Shown: positions 26,063 through 35,803, counted from the first letter of the stretch. The stretch: 64,000 bases of DNA from UTCFX2 sp002050125 (GCA_027494035.1 JAOSJQ010000001.1:1302001-1366000), one strand, 5' to 3'. Made by a program: numbers and translations. Notes: generated by a model from the letters alone, not told the origin.

Positions 26063-26872
26063 ATGTCTCGCGAAAAACTCAGCCCAATCGATCTCGGTAT
26101 CACTGCTGTGGATCCGCACAGTCCGTTGCCGTTGTATGTACAAATCATTTTATCTTTGAAAGATATGATCCAATCCGGCAAGATTCGCCCGGGTGACATG
26201 CTGCCGCCTGAAATAGAACTCGGCAAAGCGTTTGGCGTAAGCCGCCAGACCATGCGGCAGGCGATTTTACGGCTGGTGGACGAGCATATTCTCGAGCGAA
26301 AAGCTGGCCGCGGCACAACCGTTCTGGCGCAGAAAACCCGCTTTAAGTTCTATTTGGATCGCAGTTTTGCCCAACAAATACTGGAAATGGGGATGACGCC
26401 GCGTTCGGAGGTCTTGAAAATAGAAAGGGGCACGATTGATGTCACCTCCCCCGAACCTTTGCAACCACGCAGCGGGGCGAACTGCCTGACCCTGGTGCGG
26501 TTGAGGCTTGGCGATCAAACGCCCATCGGAATCCAGTACACCACCATTATAACCGATTTATGCCCGGGTCTTGAAAACTACAACCTGAGCGAGGAGTCGC
26601 TGTATCAAATTCTTTGGACGGAATATAAGCTGCCGATTGTGCGCGTCGATCAAATCATCAGCGCAGTCAATGCGGATGAATGGCACTGCTCTTTGTTAAA
26701 AACGGTTCGCGGGGCGGCGCTGCTCCATGTGCACACTGCGGCATACCTAGAGAATGGCGAACCGATCGAATCATCTTCCAGCTACTATCGCGCAGACAAA
26801 TTCTGGTTTACGACCTCGCACACCTATTTCGAAAACCGGATAGAACAAGCGCGCAATACCAGATCAATCTAG
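26063..26872 (+). CDS. GntR/HutC-family transcriptional regulator
   Basis: A 269-residue regulator. The N-terminal winged helix-turn-helix (about residues 20-90) shows LPLYVQIILSLKDMIQSGKIRPGDMLPPEIEL and FGVSRQTMRQAILRLVDEHILERKAGRGTTV, the classic GntR pattern. The rest (about 105-260) fits a UTRA effector-binding domain, which usually binds a sugar phosphate or similar metabolite. As first gene of the rightward operon behind a promoter with an operator-like site, it most likely autoregulates and controls both arms of the sugar region. Confidence 0.92.
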   Translation: MSREKLSPIDLGITAVDPHSPLPLYVQIILSLKDMIQSGKIRPGDMLPPEIELGKAFGVSRQTMRQAILRLVDEHILERKAGRGTTVLAQKTRFKFYLDRSFAQQILEMGMTPRSEVLKIERGTIDVTSPEPLQPRSGANCLTLVRLRLGDQTPIGIQYTTIITDLCPGLENYNLSEESLYQILWTEYKLPIVRVDQIISAVNADEWHCSLLKTVRGAALLHVHTAAYLENGEPIESSSSYYRADKFWFTTSHTYFENRIEQARNTRSI

Positions 26873-26897
26873 GGACAATTGTGACAAAGGAGTAACA

Positions 26898-27863
26898 ATG
26901 AAACTGGGTGTGTACACTGCTCTCGTTGCCGATCGAAGCTTGGAAGAGGCTTTGAGATATCTGTCGACGAAGGGTATTCAGACTGTCGAGCTGGGGTCGG
27001 GGGGCTATGCGGGGACTGCCCACGCCAACCCAGACGAACTGCTCAGCAACGGGAAGAAACTGGCTGCCATGCAGGACCTCTTGAAAAAATATGAAGTTGA
27101 GATCAGCGCTTTAAATTGTTCTGGAAACCCGGTGCACCCGCAAAAGGAAATTGCCCAGAAAGCCCACGCGGATTATGAAAAGACGATCCTGCTGGCAGAA
27201 AAACTGGGTGTGGATAAGATCATCACCTTTTCGGGCTGTCCGGGCGATTCTCCAACGTCACAGTTGCAAAACTGGGTTACCTGTTTCTGGCCGCCAGAAG
27301 TGTGGGGCACAATCCTGGACTACCAGTGGAACGAGGTCTTGATCCCCTATTGGGAGAAGGCGATCCGCTTTGCTGAAAATCACGGGGTGAAAGTATGCAT
27401 TGAACTGATTGCCGGGTTCTGCGTGTATAACCCGGAAACGCTGCTGAGGCTCCGCGCCGCGGTCGGCGAGAACCTGGGCGCTAACCTGGATTTAAGCCAC
27501 CTCTTCTGGCAGGGCGCCGATCCGACCGAGGTCATCCGGGCGTTGGGAAAGGCGATCTTTCACTTCCACGCCAAGGATACGCGGGTGGAACCCTTCAATA
27601 CCGCCAGAAATGGCGTGCTCGACCCGAAGCATTTCAGCGAAGCGCTTAACCGATCCTGGAACCATTGCACGGTTGGGTATGGACACAACAACCTGGTCTG
27701 GAAGGATATTATCCGCACCTTGCGATTGGTGGGATATGACGAGGTGATCAGCATCGAGCACGAAGACCCGCTCATGTCTACGGATGAGGGCTTGACGAAA
27801 GCGATCAGCTTTTTGAGAGGCATCATGATCTTCGAGGAAGCTGAGGGGATGTGGTGGGTATAA
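26898..27863 (+). CDS. Sugar phosphate isomerase/epimerase-type TIM-barrel protein
   Basis: A 321-residue protein of the xylose-isomerase-like TIM-barrel superfamily (AP_endonuc_2; IolE/IolI relatives). Features are MKLGVYTALVADRSLEEALRYL, GIQTVELGSGG, and putative metal ligands in GVKVCIELIAGF (Glu), LGANLDLSHLFW (Asp, His), IFHFHAKDTRV (His) and EVISIEHEDPL (Glu). This set of Glu/Asp/His is typical of divalent-metal isomerases or epimerases that act on keto-sugars. AGGAG precedes the ATG. It is related to the genes at 33752-34755 and 35804-36718. Confidence 0.88.
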   Translation: MKLGVYTALVADRSLEEALRYLSTKGIQTVELGSGGYAGTAHANPDELLSNGKKLAAMQDLLKKYEVEISALNCSGNPVHPQKEIAQKAHADYEKTILLAEKLGVDKIITFSGCPGDSPTSQLQNWVTCFWPPEVWGTILDYQWNEVLIPYWEKAIRFAENHGVKVCIELIAGFCVYNPETLLRLRAAVGENLGANLDLSHLFWQGADPTEVIRALGKAIFHFHAKDTRVEPFNTARNGVLDPKHFSEALNRSWNHCTVGYGHNNLVWKDIIRTLRLVGYDEVISIEHEDPLMSTDEGLTKAISFLRGIMIFEEAEGMWWV

Positions 27864-27896
27864 TAGCCTTTTAGGAGAAACTGGAGGGCTAAAACG

Positions 27897-28928
27897 ATGA
27901 AGTATCAAATCGGAGTGATTGGAGCGGGATCGATTGCCCGCAAGCGCCACCTGCCGGAGCTGCTCGACAATCCGCACGTCCGCATTGCCGCGGTGTGCGA
28001 TACCGTGCTGGAGCGGGCTGAGGAGATGACGGAGATTTATGGCGGGAAGGCTTTCAGCGATTACCGCGATCTGCTTGCGCTTAAGGGGCTGGATGCGGTG
28101 ATCGTTTGCGCCACGAACACCACCCACGCTGAAATGACGATTGCCGCGCTGCAGGCTGGCAAACATGTGCTGTGCGAAAAACCGATGGCGACCACCCTGC
28201 CTGCCGCGCGTGCGATGATCGAAGCCGCCGAACAAAGCGGGAAATTCCTGATGATCGCTCACAACCAGCGGTTGGCGCCGGCTTGCGTAAAAGCCGGGGA
28301 AATCCTGCAATCCGGAAAATTGGGCAAGGTGCTCACTTTCCAAACCGTCTTTGGGCATCCTGGCTCCGAATACTGGGCGATTGACGCCGGGCGCACCTGG
28401 TTTTACGAACGGCAGGTGGCGGGGCTGGGGGTGATGAGCGACCTGGGCATCCACAAGATCGACCTGGTGCATTGGCTGCTGGATGACGACTTCAGTGAAG
28501 CGGCTGCGATGGCTGGCACATTGAACAAGGTTAATGCGGCTGGCGCTCTAATCGATGTCGAAGACAACGCGCTTTGCCTGCTCCGCACCAAGAGAGGCGT
28601 TATGGGAACCGTAACGGTCAGTTGGACCTATCAAAAAGAAGATAACAGCACGATATTCTACTGTGAAAAGGGAGTGCTGCGAATCTATGCGCATCCCGAT
28701 TACCAACTGATCGTGGATTATTCGAATACAGAAGGCGAATACCACAAAGTCGGCGAAATCCCGACCAATGTCAAGCAGGTCAAATCGGGGATTGTTGATC
28801 TCTTTGTGGACTGCCTGGTCAACAACCGCAAACCGGAGATCTCCGGGGAGGAAGGTTACAAAGCCCTGGAAACCGTGATGGCTTGCTTCGAAGCAATCAA
28901 GAGCAGGCGGGTTGTCTCGATCGGCTGA
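27897..28928 (+). CDS. Gfo/Idh/MocA family oxidoreductase
   Basis: A 343-residue dehydrogenase. It shows the dinucleotide fold GVIGAGSIARKRHLPEL, CEKPMATT (EKP motif, about residues 92-99) and GVMSDLGIHKIDLVHWLL (D...H active-site motif). It follows the isomerase by 33 bp behind GGAGGG. A paired dehydrogenase and TIM-barrel isomerase recur in oxidative sugar routes through keto intermediates, for example levoglucosan, inositol or glycoside 3-oxidation; which one applies here is not known. Confidence 0.9.
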   Translation: MKYQIGVIGAGSIARKRHLPELLDNPHVRIAAVCDTVLERAEEMTEIYGGKAFSDYRDLLALKGLDAVIVCATNTTHAEMTIAALQAGKHVLCEKPMATTLPAARAMIEAAEQSGKFLMIAHNQRLAPACVKAGEILQSGKLGKVLTFQTVFGHPGSEYWAIDAGRTWFYERQVAGLGVMSDLGIHKIDLVHWLLDDDFSEAAAMAGTLNKVNAAGALIDVEDNALCLLRTKRGVMGTVTVSWTYQKEDNSTIFYCEKGVLRIYAHPDYQLIVDYSNTEGEYHKVGEIPTNVKQVKSGIVDLFVDCLVNNRKPEISGEEGYKALETVMACFEAIKSRRVVSIG

Positions 28929-28992
28929 GGATTACGCGGTGGGTTAGCAGCAAACCGGGCGAGAAATCTTACCGATGGGAGGATGAAGAGAC

Positions 28993-29736
28993 ATGGAGAG
29001 CGTTAAAGATCGGGCGGCTGTAATTGCAAAGATGATCGATCATTCGTTGTTACATCCAGCGCTGACCGATCAGGAGTTGAAAGCGGGCTGCGCCGAAGCG
29101 GTTGAATATCACGTCGCCTCAGCCTGCGTCAAACCCTGCGATGTGAAACAGGCGTGCCGCTATCTGGCAGGATCGGACGTCGTGGTTTGCGGCGTGATCG
29201 GTTTCCCGCATGGCAACAGCACGATCGAGATTAAGGCGCTGGAAACCGAACAGATCCTGCGCGACGGCGCGGCTGAAGTGGACATGGTAGTGAATATCGG
29301 TAAGGTGCTCAGCGAGGATTGGGATTACATTTCTGAAGAGATTCGAACGATTGCGGAGATCGTGAAACAGCATGGCGCAATCTTGAAGGTTATTTTCGAA
29401 AACGACCTGCTTCCGGATGACCGGCTTAAAATCCGCTTGTGCGAAATTTGCAGCGAATGCCGGGTGGATTTTGTCAAAACCTCCACCGGATACAACTATG
29501 TTAAGGGGGCGAATAACTGCTATTCTTACAAAGGCGCCACCGAACATGATCTGACCCTGATGAGGCGGCACTCCGCGCCCGAGGTCCAGATCAAGGCAGC
29601 CGGCGGCGTGGGAAATCTGGATGCGATCCTGTTCGTCAAAGAACTGGGCGTGACCCGAATCGGGACAAAGGGCACGCGCCTCATCGTGGAAGAGGCGCGC
29701 CGGCGTTTTAAAAATGGAAGCCGCGCCGGCGGGTGA
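28993..29736 (+). CDS. DeoC-family aldolase
   Basis: A 247-residue class I aldolase of the deoxyribose-phosphate aldolase family. The Schiff-base Lys is in DFVKTSTGYNY, the second Lys in VQIKAAGGVGN, and the active-site Asp in AAEVDMVVNIGKV. The phosphate-binding segment usually reading RIGTSSG is RIGTKGT here, and an unusual insert (VKGANNCYSYKGATEHD) follows the active-site strand. It may therefore act on a substrate other than 2-deoxyribose 5-phosphate. It lies 64 bp after the dehydrogenase gene. A second family member is at 37947-38648. Confidence 0.88.
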   Translation: MESVKDRAAVIAKMIDHSLLHPALTDQELKAGCAEAVEYHVASACVKPCDVKQACRYLAGSDVVVCGVIGFPHGNSTIEIKALETEQILRDGAAEVDMVVNIGKVLSEDWDYISEEIRTIAEIVKQHGAILKVIFENDLLPDDRLKIRLCEICSECRVDFVKTSTGYNYVKGANNCYSYKGATEHDLTLMRRHSAPEVQIKAAGGVGNLDAILFVKELGVTRIGTKGTRLIVEEARRRFKNGSRAGG

Positions 29737-29740
29737 AGCG

Positions 29741-29783
29741 GCGCTTTACAAAGCGCAGCGCTTTCTACAACGCGGCGCTTTGT
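29741..29783 (+). other. Palindromic intergenic sequence
   Basis: GCGCTTTACAAAGCGC (29741-29756) can fold on itself, and ACAAAGCGC (29748-29756) can pair with GCGCTTTGT (29775-29783). The alternatives suggest a processing or attenuation structure between the aldolase and ROK genes. There is no T-tract. Confidence 0.5.
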
Positions 29784-29803
29784 AACTTGGGGTTCGAGAC
29801 TGT

Positions 29804-30766
29804 ATGAAACCTTGTCTTATCGGCGTTGAGATCGGCGGGACCAACCTGCGGCTGGCGTATGGCACGCCAGAGGGCGAGATCCTGGAACTGCGCCGCGGAG
29901 GCGTGGCGCCGGAAGCCGGGGCGCAAGGCATCCTCGCATGGATCAAAGAAAATTTGCCGCTCATGCTGGACCAGGCGCGCGCAACGGGTTATCAGCCGCG
30001 CGGGCTCGGGTGTGGTTTTGGCGGTCCCATCAACACCCCGCAGGGGCGCGTGCTGCGGTCAATCCACATCCTGGGCTGGGATGATTATCCTCTCAAAGAG
30101 TGGTTTCAAACCGAATTCCAGCTTCCAGCCGTGATTGCCAACGACACCAACGCGGCTGCCTGGGGTGAATACCGCCGCGGTATCGGTCGAGGGACGCGCT
30201 ACTTCTTTTATACCAACATCGGCACGGGCATCGGCGGCGGGATTATCATCGACGGCAGCCTGTACGACGGGCAGGGTTTTGGGGCTGGCGAGTTCGGGCA
30301 GACGTTTGTCCCGGACTGGACCGCTGCCCGACCGGGCGTCGAAGAGCGGCTGGAAAACCTGTGTTCGGGACTGTCGATCGAAAAGCGGCTGCGCACGCCG
30401 GGCTACGTTCCGGGCGCGTCCGCGCTGATGAAGCTGTGCGATGGTGATCTAACGCGCATCGACTGCCGCTTGCTCCACCAGGCGGCGATCCAAGGAGACC
30501 CCTTTGCGCGCCAGGAAATCGAGCGGGTGGGCTGGACGATTGGGATTGCGCTCTCGAACGTGCTCAGCCTGGTCAGCTCGGAGCGGATTGCCCTCGGGGG
30601 AGGCGTCTCGAACATGGGCGAGCTGCTGCTGGGGGCGATTCGGCGCTCGACCAAAGAGCATGAATTTGTCAACAGCGTGGGGCGCTACGAGATTTTTCCT
30701 TGCGAGCTGAAGGGATCGATCGTGCTGGTGGGGGCGATCCTGCTGGCGGCAGAGAAAGTTTTATAA
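29804..30766 (+). CDS. ROK family sugar kinase
   Basis: A 320-residue ROK-family protein. The ATP-binding motif GVEIGGTNLRLAYG is at the N terminus, GLGCGFGGPINTPQGRVL follows, the catalytic-Asp motif is IANDTNAAAWGEY (about residues 108-120), and ATP-site glycines are in TNIGTGIGGGII. It lacks the CxCGxxGCxE zinc motif of classical ROK proteins (the region reads VEERLENLCSGLSIE) and has no HTH, so it is a kinase rather than a repressor. The paralogue at 34799-35769 has the zinc motif. Confidence 0.88.
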   Translation: MKPCLIGVEIGGTNLRLAYGTPEGEILELRRGGVAPEAGAQGILAWIKENLPLMLDQARATGYQPRGLGCGFGGPINTPQGRVLRSIHILGWDDYPLKEWFQTEFQLPAVIANDTNAAAWGEYRRGIGRGTRYFFYTNIGTGIGGGIIIDGSLYDGQGFGAGEFGQTFVPDWTAARPGVEERLENLCSGLSIEKRLRTPGYVPGASALMKLCDGDLTRIDCRLLHQAAIQGDPFARQEIERVGWTIGIALSNVLSLVSSERIALGGGVSNMGELLLGAIRRSTKEHEFVNSVGRYEIFPCELKGSIVLVGAILLAAEKVL

Positions 30767-30773
30767 TCCATCC

Positions 30774-30819
30774 GCGCCCATCCGTCCGTCTGAAGCGTTT
30801 TGATGGACGGGGGCGTTTT
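30774..30819 (+). terminator. Possible terminator or attenuator hairpin
   Basis: GCGCCCATCCGTCC (30774-30787) can pair imperfectly with GGACGGGGGC (30805-30814), followed by GTTTTA. It sits between the ROK and HAD genes and may partly terminate. Confidence 0.45.
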
Positions 30820-30851
30820 AATCTCTTATAAGTGAAGGGCGTTAAAGCAGC

Positions 30852-31697
30852 ATGCAAAGTTCCAGTCGTTTTTTACCCGGTTCGCAAATCGAAATTATCC
30901 GCCCCGAGACCCAGGGCGGCGCCATCCGGCACGCCTTGTTTGATTTCGACGGGACGATCTCCCTGATCCGCGAAGGCTGGCAGGGGATCATGATCCCGAT
31001 GATGGTCGAAATCTTGCTCGGCACGCCGAACCACGAAGCGCTGGCGGAGGTGGAAAGGGTCGTGAAGGAATACGTCGCGCGCCTGACCGGCAAACAAACC
31101 ATTTATCAGATGATCCAGTTGAGCGAGGAGATCGTGCGCCGCGGCGGAACCCCCCTCGCGCCGGCTTATTATAAAGACCTGTATCACGAACGGCTCTCGG
31201 ACCACATCCGAAACCGGATCGCAGACTTGAAGTCCGGTCGGGCACAGCCCGAGGATCTGAGCGTGCCGGGGAGCATCCGCTGGCTTGACGTGATGAAAAA
31301 GCACGGTGTGATGTGCTATCTGGCTTCCGGCACCGATCAGCAGTTTGTGGACGAGGAAGCGGCGCTGCTCGGTCTGACGGATTATTTCGAGGGAATCTAT
31401 GGGGCGCAGGAGGATTACGTCAATTTCTCCAAGAAAATGGTGATCGATCGGATCATCCAGGCGTATCAATTGCACGGCAGCAATTTCGTGGCTTTTGGAG
31501 ACGGCTATGTCGAGATCGAGGACACCAAATCGGTCGAGGGAATTGCGGTCGGGGTGGCTTCCGACGAGAAGAACCGCTGCGGTGTGGACGAATGGAAACG
31601 CAGCCGGTTGATCAGCGCCGGGGCGGATCTCATCATTCCGGATTTCCGGGAAATCAGCCGGCTTGAAAATTACCTTTTTCCAAACCATAGGGTGTGA
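30852..31697 (+). CDS. HAD-superfamily hydrolase
   Basis: A 281-residue haloacid-dehalogenase-type phosphatase. Motif I is ALFDFDGTISLIREGW (nucleophile and acid Asp about residues 33-35). Motif II is probably YLASGTDQQF, motif III Lys is in SKKMVIDRI, and motif IV is AFGDGYVEIEDTK, where the second acidic residue is shifted compared with the usual GDxxxD. The helical cap lies between motifs I and II. It ends 1 bp before the next gene, so the two are surely cotranscribed. Confidence 0.85.
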   Translation: MQSSSRFLPGSQIEIIRPETQGGAIRHALFDFDGTISLIREGWQGIMIPMMVEILLGTPNHEALAEVERVVKEYVARLTGKQTIYQMIQLSEEIVRRGGTPLAPAYYKDLYHERLSDHIRNRIADLKSGRAQPEDLSVPGSIRWLDVMKKHGVMCYLASGTDQQFVDEEAALLGLTDYFEGIYGAQEDYVNFSKKMVIDRIIQAYQLHGSNFVAFGDGYVEIEDTKSVEGIAVGVASDEKNRCGVDEWKRSRLISAGADLIIPDFREISRLENYLFPNHRV

Positions 31698-31698
31698 A

Positions 31699-32676
31699 AT
31701 GCCTTATCCACAGTTTGACCGCACAAAGTTGATCTTGAAGCCGCTGCGCGAACGGCAGAATGACCTGAAACGCGAGGTGATGATTTACCCCGATTCTCCC
31801 TACGAGCGCGTGCCGCAGCCCGACCTGGACGTCCTGGCGGAGCGGATTGTCGCCGCCCGGCAGCGCAACGCGCCGGTCATCGTGATGATGGGCGCGCACG
31901 TGTTGCGCCGCGGAAATTCGCCGCTTTTGATCGATTTGATGCAGCGCGGCTTGGTCACACACATCGCGATGAACGGCGCAGTGGCGGTCCACGATTTCGA
32001 GTTTGCCCTGATCGGCGAGACCACCGAGAGCGTCGCCAGGTATATCTCCGAGGGTCAATTCGGTTTGTGGCAGGAGACCGGGCAGATCAACGATGCGATG
32101 GCGGCGGCTTACCGCGATGGGATCGGGATGGGCGAGGCGATCGGCAGGATGATCCACACGGGCGATTTTCCATACAAAGAGACCTCGATCCTGGCGCAGG
32201 CTTACCGGCTGCAGGTCCCGATCACGATCCACGTCTGCATTGGGCAGGACATCATCCACGAACACCCCAACCTGGACGGCGCAGCGATCGGAGCCAGCTC
32301 GTACACCGATTTTCTGGTGTTTGCCGAAGCGGTTCGACACCTCGAGAACGGCGTGCTGCTCAGCATTGGGACGGCGGTGATGGGTCCGGAGGTCTATCTC
32401 AAAGCGCTGGCAATGGCGCGCAACCTCGCCCGCCAGCAAGGTCAGACCATCGCCCATTTCACAACCGCGGTGTTCGACCTGCACGACCTGGGGCCGGATT
32501 ACCGGCTGGAGGCGCCGCGCGGGACAGCCGCCTACTATTACCGTCCCTACAAGACCATCCTGGTGCGCACCGTCCAGGACGGCGGCGAAAGCTTTTATAT
32601 TCAGGGCGATCACGGCTTGACGGTGCCCAACCTGTATCATCGAGTGATCGAGCAGTCTGGCGCGCCTGAACGATAA
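31699..32676 (+). CDS. Deoxyhypusine-synthase-like protein of unknown function
   Basis: A 325-residue soluble protein that I place, by pattern only, in the group related to the deoxyhypusine synthase NAD-binding fold (like the Geobacter GSU2086 family). Features are APVIVMMGAHVLRRGNSPLLIDLMQRGLVTHIAMNGAVAVHDFEFALIG-type segments, GQFGLWQETGQIND, and VCIGQDIIHEHPNLDGAAIGASSYTDF. No spermidine-dependent eIF5A system is expected in bacteria, so the reaction is unknown. It is flanked by a HAD hydrolase and a PfkB kinase, both tightly spaced. The ATG at 31699 avoids the overlap implied by an upstream in-frame start. Confidence 0.65.
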   Translation: MPYPQFDRTKLILKPLRERQNDLKREVMIYPDSPYERVPQPDLDVLAERIVAARQRNAPVIVMMGAHVLRRGNSPLLIDLMQRGLVTHIAMNGAVAVHDFEFALIGETTESVARYISEGQFGLWQETGQINDAMAAAYRDGIGMGEAIGRMIHTGDFPYKETSILAQAYRLQVPITIHVCIGQDIIHEHPNLDGAAIGASSYTDFLVFAEAVRHLENGVLLSIGTAVMGPEVYLKALAMARNLARQQGQTIAHFTTAVFDLHDLGPDYRLEAPRGTAAYYYRPYKTILVRTVQDGGESFYIQGDHGLTVPNLYHRVIEQSGAPER

Positions 32677-32684
32677 TAACGACA

Positions 32685-33725
32685 ATGATAAAAAAACAGC
32701 GCTTAGAAGAAATCCTTGACAGGTTGAGCGAGCTTCGCGTTCTGGTTTTTGGGGACTATTTTCTCGATTACTATCTGACGCTGGATCGCAGCTTGAGCGA
32801 GATCTCGCTCGAGACCGGCTTGGAAGCCTACCAGGTGGTAGAGACGCGCAAATATCCGGGCACCGCCGGGGTGGTGGCTGCCAACCTGCGCTCGCTGGGC
32901 GCCGACGTGCTGGCGCTGGGTCTGGGCGGCGACGACGGCAACGGGTATGATCTGCGCCAGAAGCTGATCGAGGCGGGGGTAGATGTGCGCGGTTACCTGC
33001 AAGCGCCAGGGTTCGCGACCCCCACCTACCATAAGCCCATGATGCGCGAGCCTGACGGGTCGCAGCATGAACTGAACCGCATGGATGTCAAGCCGCGCCG
33101 TCCGCTCGAGCCGGAGCTGGAAGACCGGTTGATCGAGGCGATGCGCTGGCTTCTGCCAGAAGCCCACGGGATGCTGGTGGTGGATCAGGCGCGCAGCCTG
33201 AACTGCGGGACGGTCACCGACCGGCTGCGCGCCGAGATCGAACGGCAGGCGGCGCAAAACCCCGACAAGGTCATCCAGGCGGATTCGCGCGAATTCCTGG
33301 GGCGTTTCGGATCGGTGATCTTGAAGGCGAACCTCGGCGAAGCTATGCGCGCCGCCGGGTTGAGCAATTCTGCGGATGAATATGCGGTGGACCGCGCCGA
33401 ACGCTGCGGGCGGAGCCTGTGCGAACGCGCCGGGCGTCCGGTTGTGATCACCCTGGGCAGCGAGGGCATCTATCTGGTAGAGCGCCCTGGGCAGGCGGGC
33501 ATTTTGATCCCTGCCATACCCGTGTCGGGACCGATCGATATCGTCGGCGCGGGCGACAGCGTCAACGCCGCGGTGGGAGCTGCGTTGTGCGCCGGAGCGA
33601 CCCTGGCAGAAGCCGGCTTCCTGGGCAACCTGGTAGCTTCAATTGTGATCCAGCAGATCGGCGTCACCGGGACAGCCAGCCCCGCCCAGGTGCTGGCGCA
33701 GTTTCAAGCGCATTTTTCGGATTAA
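32685..33725 (+). CDS. PfkB-family carbohydrate kinase (RfaE/HldE kinase-domain-like)
   Basis: A 346-residue ribokinase-fold kinase. The N terminus (LVFGDYFLDYYLTLDR) and the substrate region (YPGTAGVVAANLRSLGADVLALGLGGDDGNG) resemble the heptose-7-phosphate kinase domain of HldE. The catalytic motif is DIVGAGDSVNAAVGAAL, with the Asp base about residue 288. VITLGSEGIYLVE is the preceding conserved strand. It is the last gene of the rightward operon, 8 bp after the deoxyhypusine-synthase-like gene. Confidence 0.85.
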   Translation: MIKKQRLEEILDRLSELRVLVFGDYFLDYYLTLDRSLSEISLETGLEAYQVVETRKYPGTAGVVAANLRSLGADVLALGLGGDDGNGYDLRQKLIEAGVDVRGYLQAPGFATPTYHKPMMREPDGSQHELNRMDVKPRRPLEPELEDRLIEAMRWLLPEAHGMLVVDQARSLNCGTVTDRLRAEIERQAAQNPDKVIQADSREFLGRFGSVILKANLGEAMRAAGLSNSADEYAVDRAERCGRSLCERAGRPVVITLGSEGIYLVERPGQAGILIPAIPVSGPIDIVGAGDSVNAAVGAALCAGATLAEAGFLGNLVASIVIQQIGVTGTASPAQVLAQFQAHFSD

Positions 33726-33751
33726 TCGAATCTGGTCCGCGCTTGCCGCGG

Positions 33752-34755
33752 TCACTCGCGCCGCTTGAAGGCGGAGTCGAATGCCTGTTCGGAAGGGGGG
33801 AAGTTATTCCGCTGGACCATCGCCAGGGCGTCCTGCGCGCCCCATTCGCGATCCATGCCGTTGTCCTCCCATTCGATCGAGAGCGGTCCCTGGTAGCCGA
33901 TGCGATTTAAGGTGCGCATGACCTGCTCCCAATCCACCTCCCCATGGCCCGGCGAGACGAAATCCCAACCCCGGCGCGGGTCTCCAAAATTCAGATGCGA
34001 AGCCAGGATCGAGTTGAAGCCGTCCAGGTTGCGGCGGGTGTCTTTGACGTGCATGTGGAAGATGCGCTCGGGGGAGTTCTCCAGAAACTTGACCGGGTCG
34101 ACAAACTGGTGGATCAGATGGCTGGGATCAAAATTGACGCCAAACGCGGGGTGGTGGTTTACGGCTTGCAGCGCCCGATGCATGGTGTGGATGTCGTAGG
34201 CGATCTCGGTCGGATGGACTTCGAGCGCAAATTTCACCCCCAGGTCGGCAAACACGTCGAAGATGGGGAGGAAGCGCTCGGCAAAATCCTGGTAGCCGGC
34301 GGCGATCATGTCATCCGGGGTGGGGGGCCAGAAATAGAGCTTGCGCCAAATGCTGCTGCCAGTAAACGCCGTGACGACCGGGACATCCATAAGAACCGCG
34401 GCGCGCGCGGCGTTTTTCATGTGCTCGGCGGCGCGTTGTTGGACGCTTTCTGTTTTGCCGTCGCCCCAGACGCTCGCCGGCAGGATGGCTTTGTGGCGCT
34501 CATCCTGAATGTCGTCACAGATGCACTGACCGACGCTGTGGTTCGAGATGGCGTAGCACTTCAAATCGTAGCGGGCAAGCAGATCTTTTTTCTCACGCGC
34601 ATAGCTGTCTTTGGAGAGGCAGGCTTCGACATCGAAATGGTCTCCGCCGCTGCCCAGTTCCACCCCTGCGTAGCCCCATGCCTGGAGCTTTTGAGCCAGA
34701 ACCTCCAGGGGAAGATCCCCCACTGACCGGTGGTTAAGATGATGGGTCGAGTCAT
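33752..34755 (-). CDS. Sugar phosphate isomerase/epimerase-type TIM-barrel protein (frameshifted near start)
   Basis: About 334 residues when the N terminus is joined. MTRPIILTTGQWG is read from 34755, and DLPLEVLAQKLQAWGYAGVELGSGG continues in another frame. One extra base in the C5 run at 34717-34721 (G5 on the coding strand) joins them. Likely metal ligands are in VKFALEVHPTEIAYD (Glu), FGVNFDPSHLIHQF (Asp, His), IFHMHVKDTRR (His) and PLSIEWEDNG (Glu). It belongs to the same superfamily as 26898-27863, sharing VELGSGG. It is the last gene of the leftward sugar cluster. Confidence 0.83.
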
Positions 34756-34798
34756 TGTGTTTTCCTGTTGGATATCCTGCCGCGGCGGGATGAGGGAG

Positions 34799-35769
34799 TC
34801 ATTTCGCTAATTTTTGCGCCGCCCAGGCTGCCACGCCAAGGATTCCCGCGTTAGCGCCCAGGCTGGCGATGACGACCTCGACTTGATCGGCGGGCATCAT
34901 AAAAACCTGCAAACGAATCCTGCGCCGGATCGGGTTTAGCAGCAAGTCTCCCGCGCCAGCCACGCCGCCCGCCAGAATCACTTTGCGGGGTCCTACGGTC
35001 ACCAGGATGTTGCTGACCGCAACCCCGAGGTAATCTCCGACCAATTCGTAAATTTCATTGGCGACCGGGTCGCCCTGCCGGGCGGCTTGCCAGATCAGCT
35101 CCGGGGTAATGTTGTTGAGGTCCGCTCCCGCCAGGCTGCCCAGCGAGGTGGTGCGCCCTTGCAAGACCGCCCGCACGCCCAGCGCGGCGATGGCGGGTCC
35201 GCTAACCAGGGATTCGAGGCAGCCGCGCCCGCCGCAGCCGCACTGCGGGCCGTTCGGGTCGATGCATTGGTGTCCCAACTCGCCGCCCGTCCCCCGATGC
35301 CAAGGTGCAGCCGCCCCTCGATGACCAGACCCCCGCCGATGCCCGTGCCCAGCGTAAAACAGGCGATGGTATCCACGCCTTTGCCCGCGCCGAACTTCCA
35401 TTCGCCGTAGGTGATCGCGCGCGCATCGTTGAGGAGCGCGGCCGGCAGTCCGGTCTTCGCTTCGAGGGTGCGGCGCAGCGCCACGTTGCGCCAGTTGCCC
35501 GGCAGGTTGGGCAGGAAAAGGACCAGCCCCTGGTCGAGATCGAGCACGCCCGGGACGCCGACGCCCACGCCGCCGATGTCCGCAGTCGAAAAACCGCCCT
35601 CCTGGATGGTCTCCAGGATCTGGTCGGCGATGCGCCCCATCACCGCTTCGTGTCCGAGGCGCCCCAGGGTCGGGGTAACGCTGGCATGGACGACCTCCCC
35701 GGCGGACAGGTCAACAATGCCCGTTTTGATGTTGGTGCCGCCCATGTCGATGCCGATGAAGTGTTTCAT
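34799..35769 (-). CDS. ROK family glucokinase-like protein (frameshifted)
   Basis: About 323 residues when two frames are joined at the C5 run 35291-35295 (one added base gives GIGGTGGELGHQ). The start is MKHFIGIDMGGTNIKTGIVD (ATP site), followed by GVGVGVPGVLDLD, LLNDARAITYGEWKFGAGKG with the catalytic Asp, and TLGTGIGGGLVI. The zinc motif CGCGGRGCLE is intact, with the preceding His in ELGHQCI. It therefore looks like a functional ROK sugar kinase apart from the break, and differs from the zinc-less ROK protein at 29804-30766. Confidence 0.85.
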
Positions 35770-35803
35770 TCAGAACCTGCCTTCGCCGGGGAGGGAATTT
35801 GAA

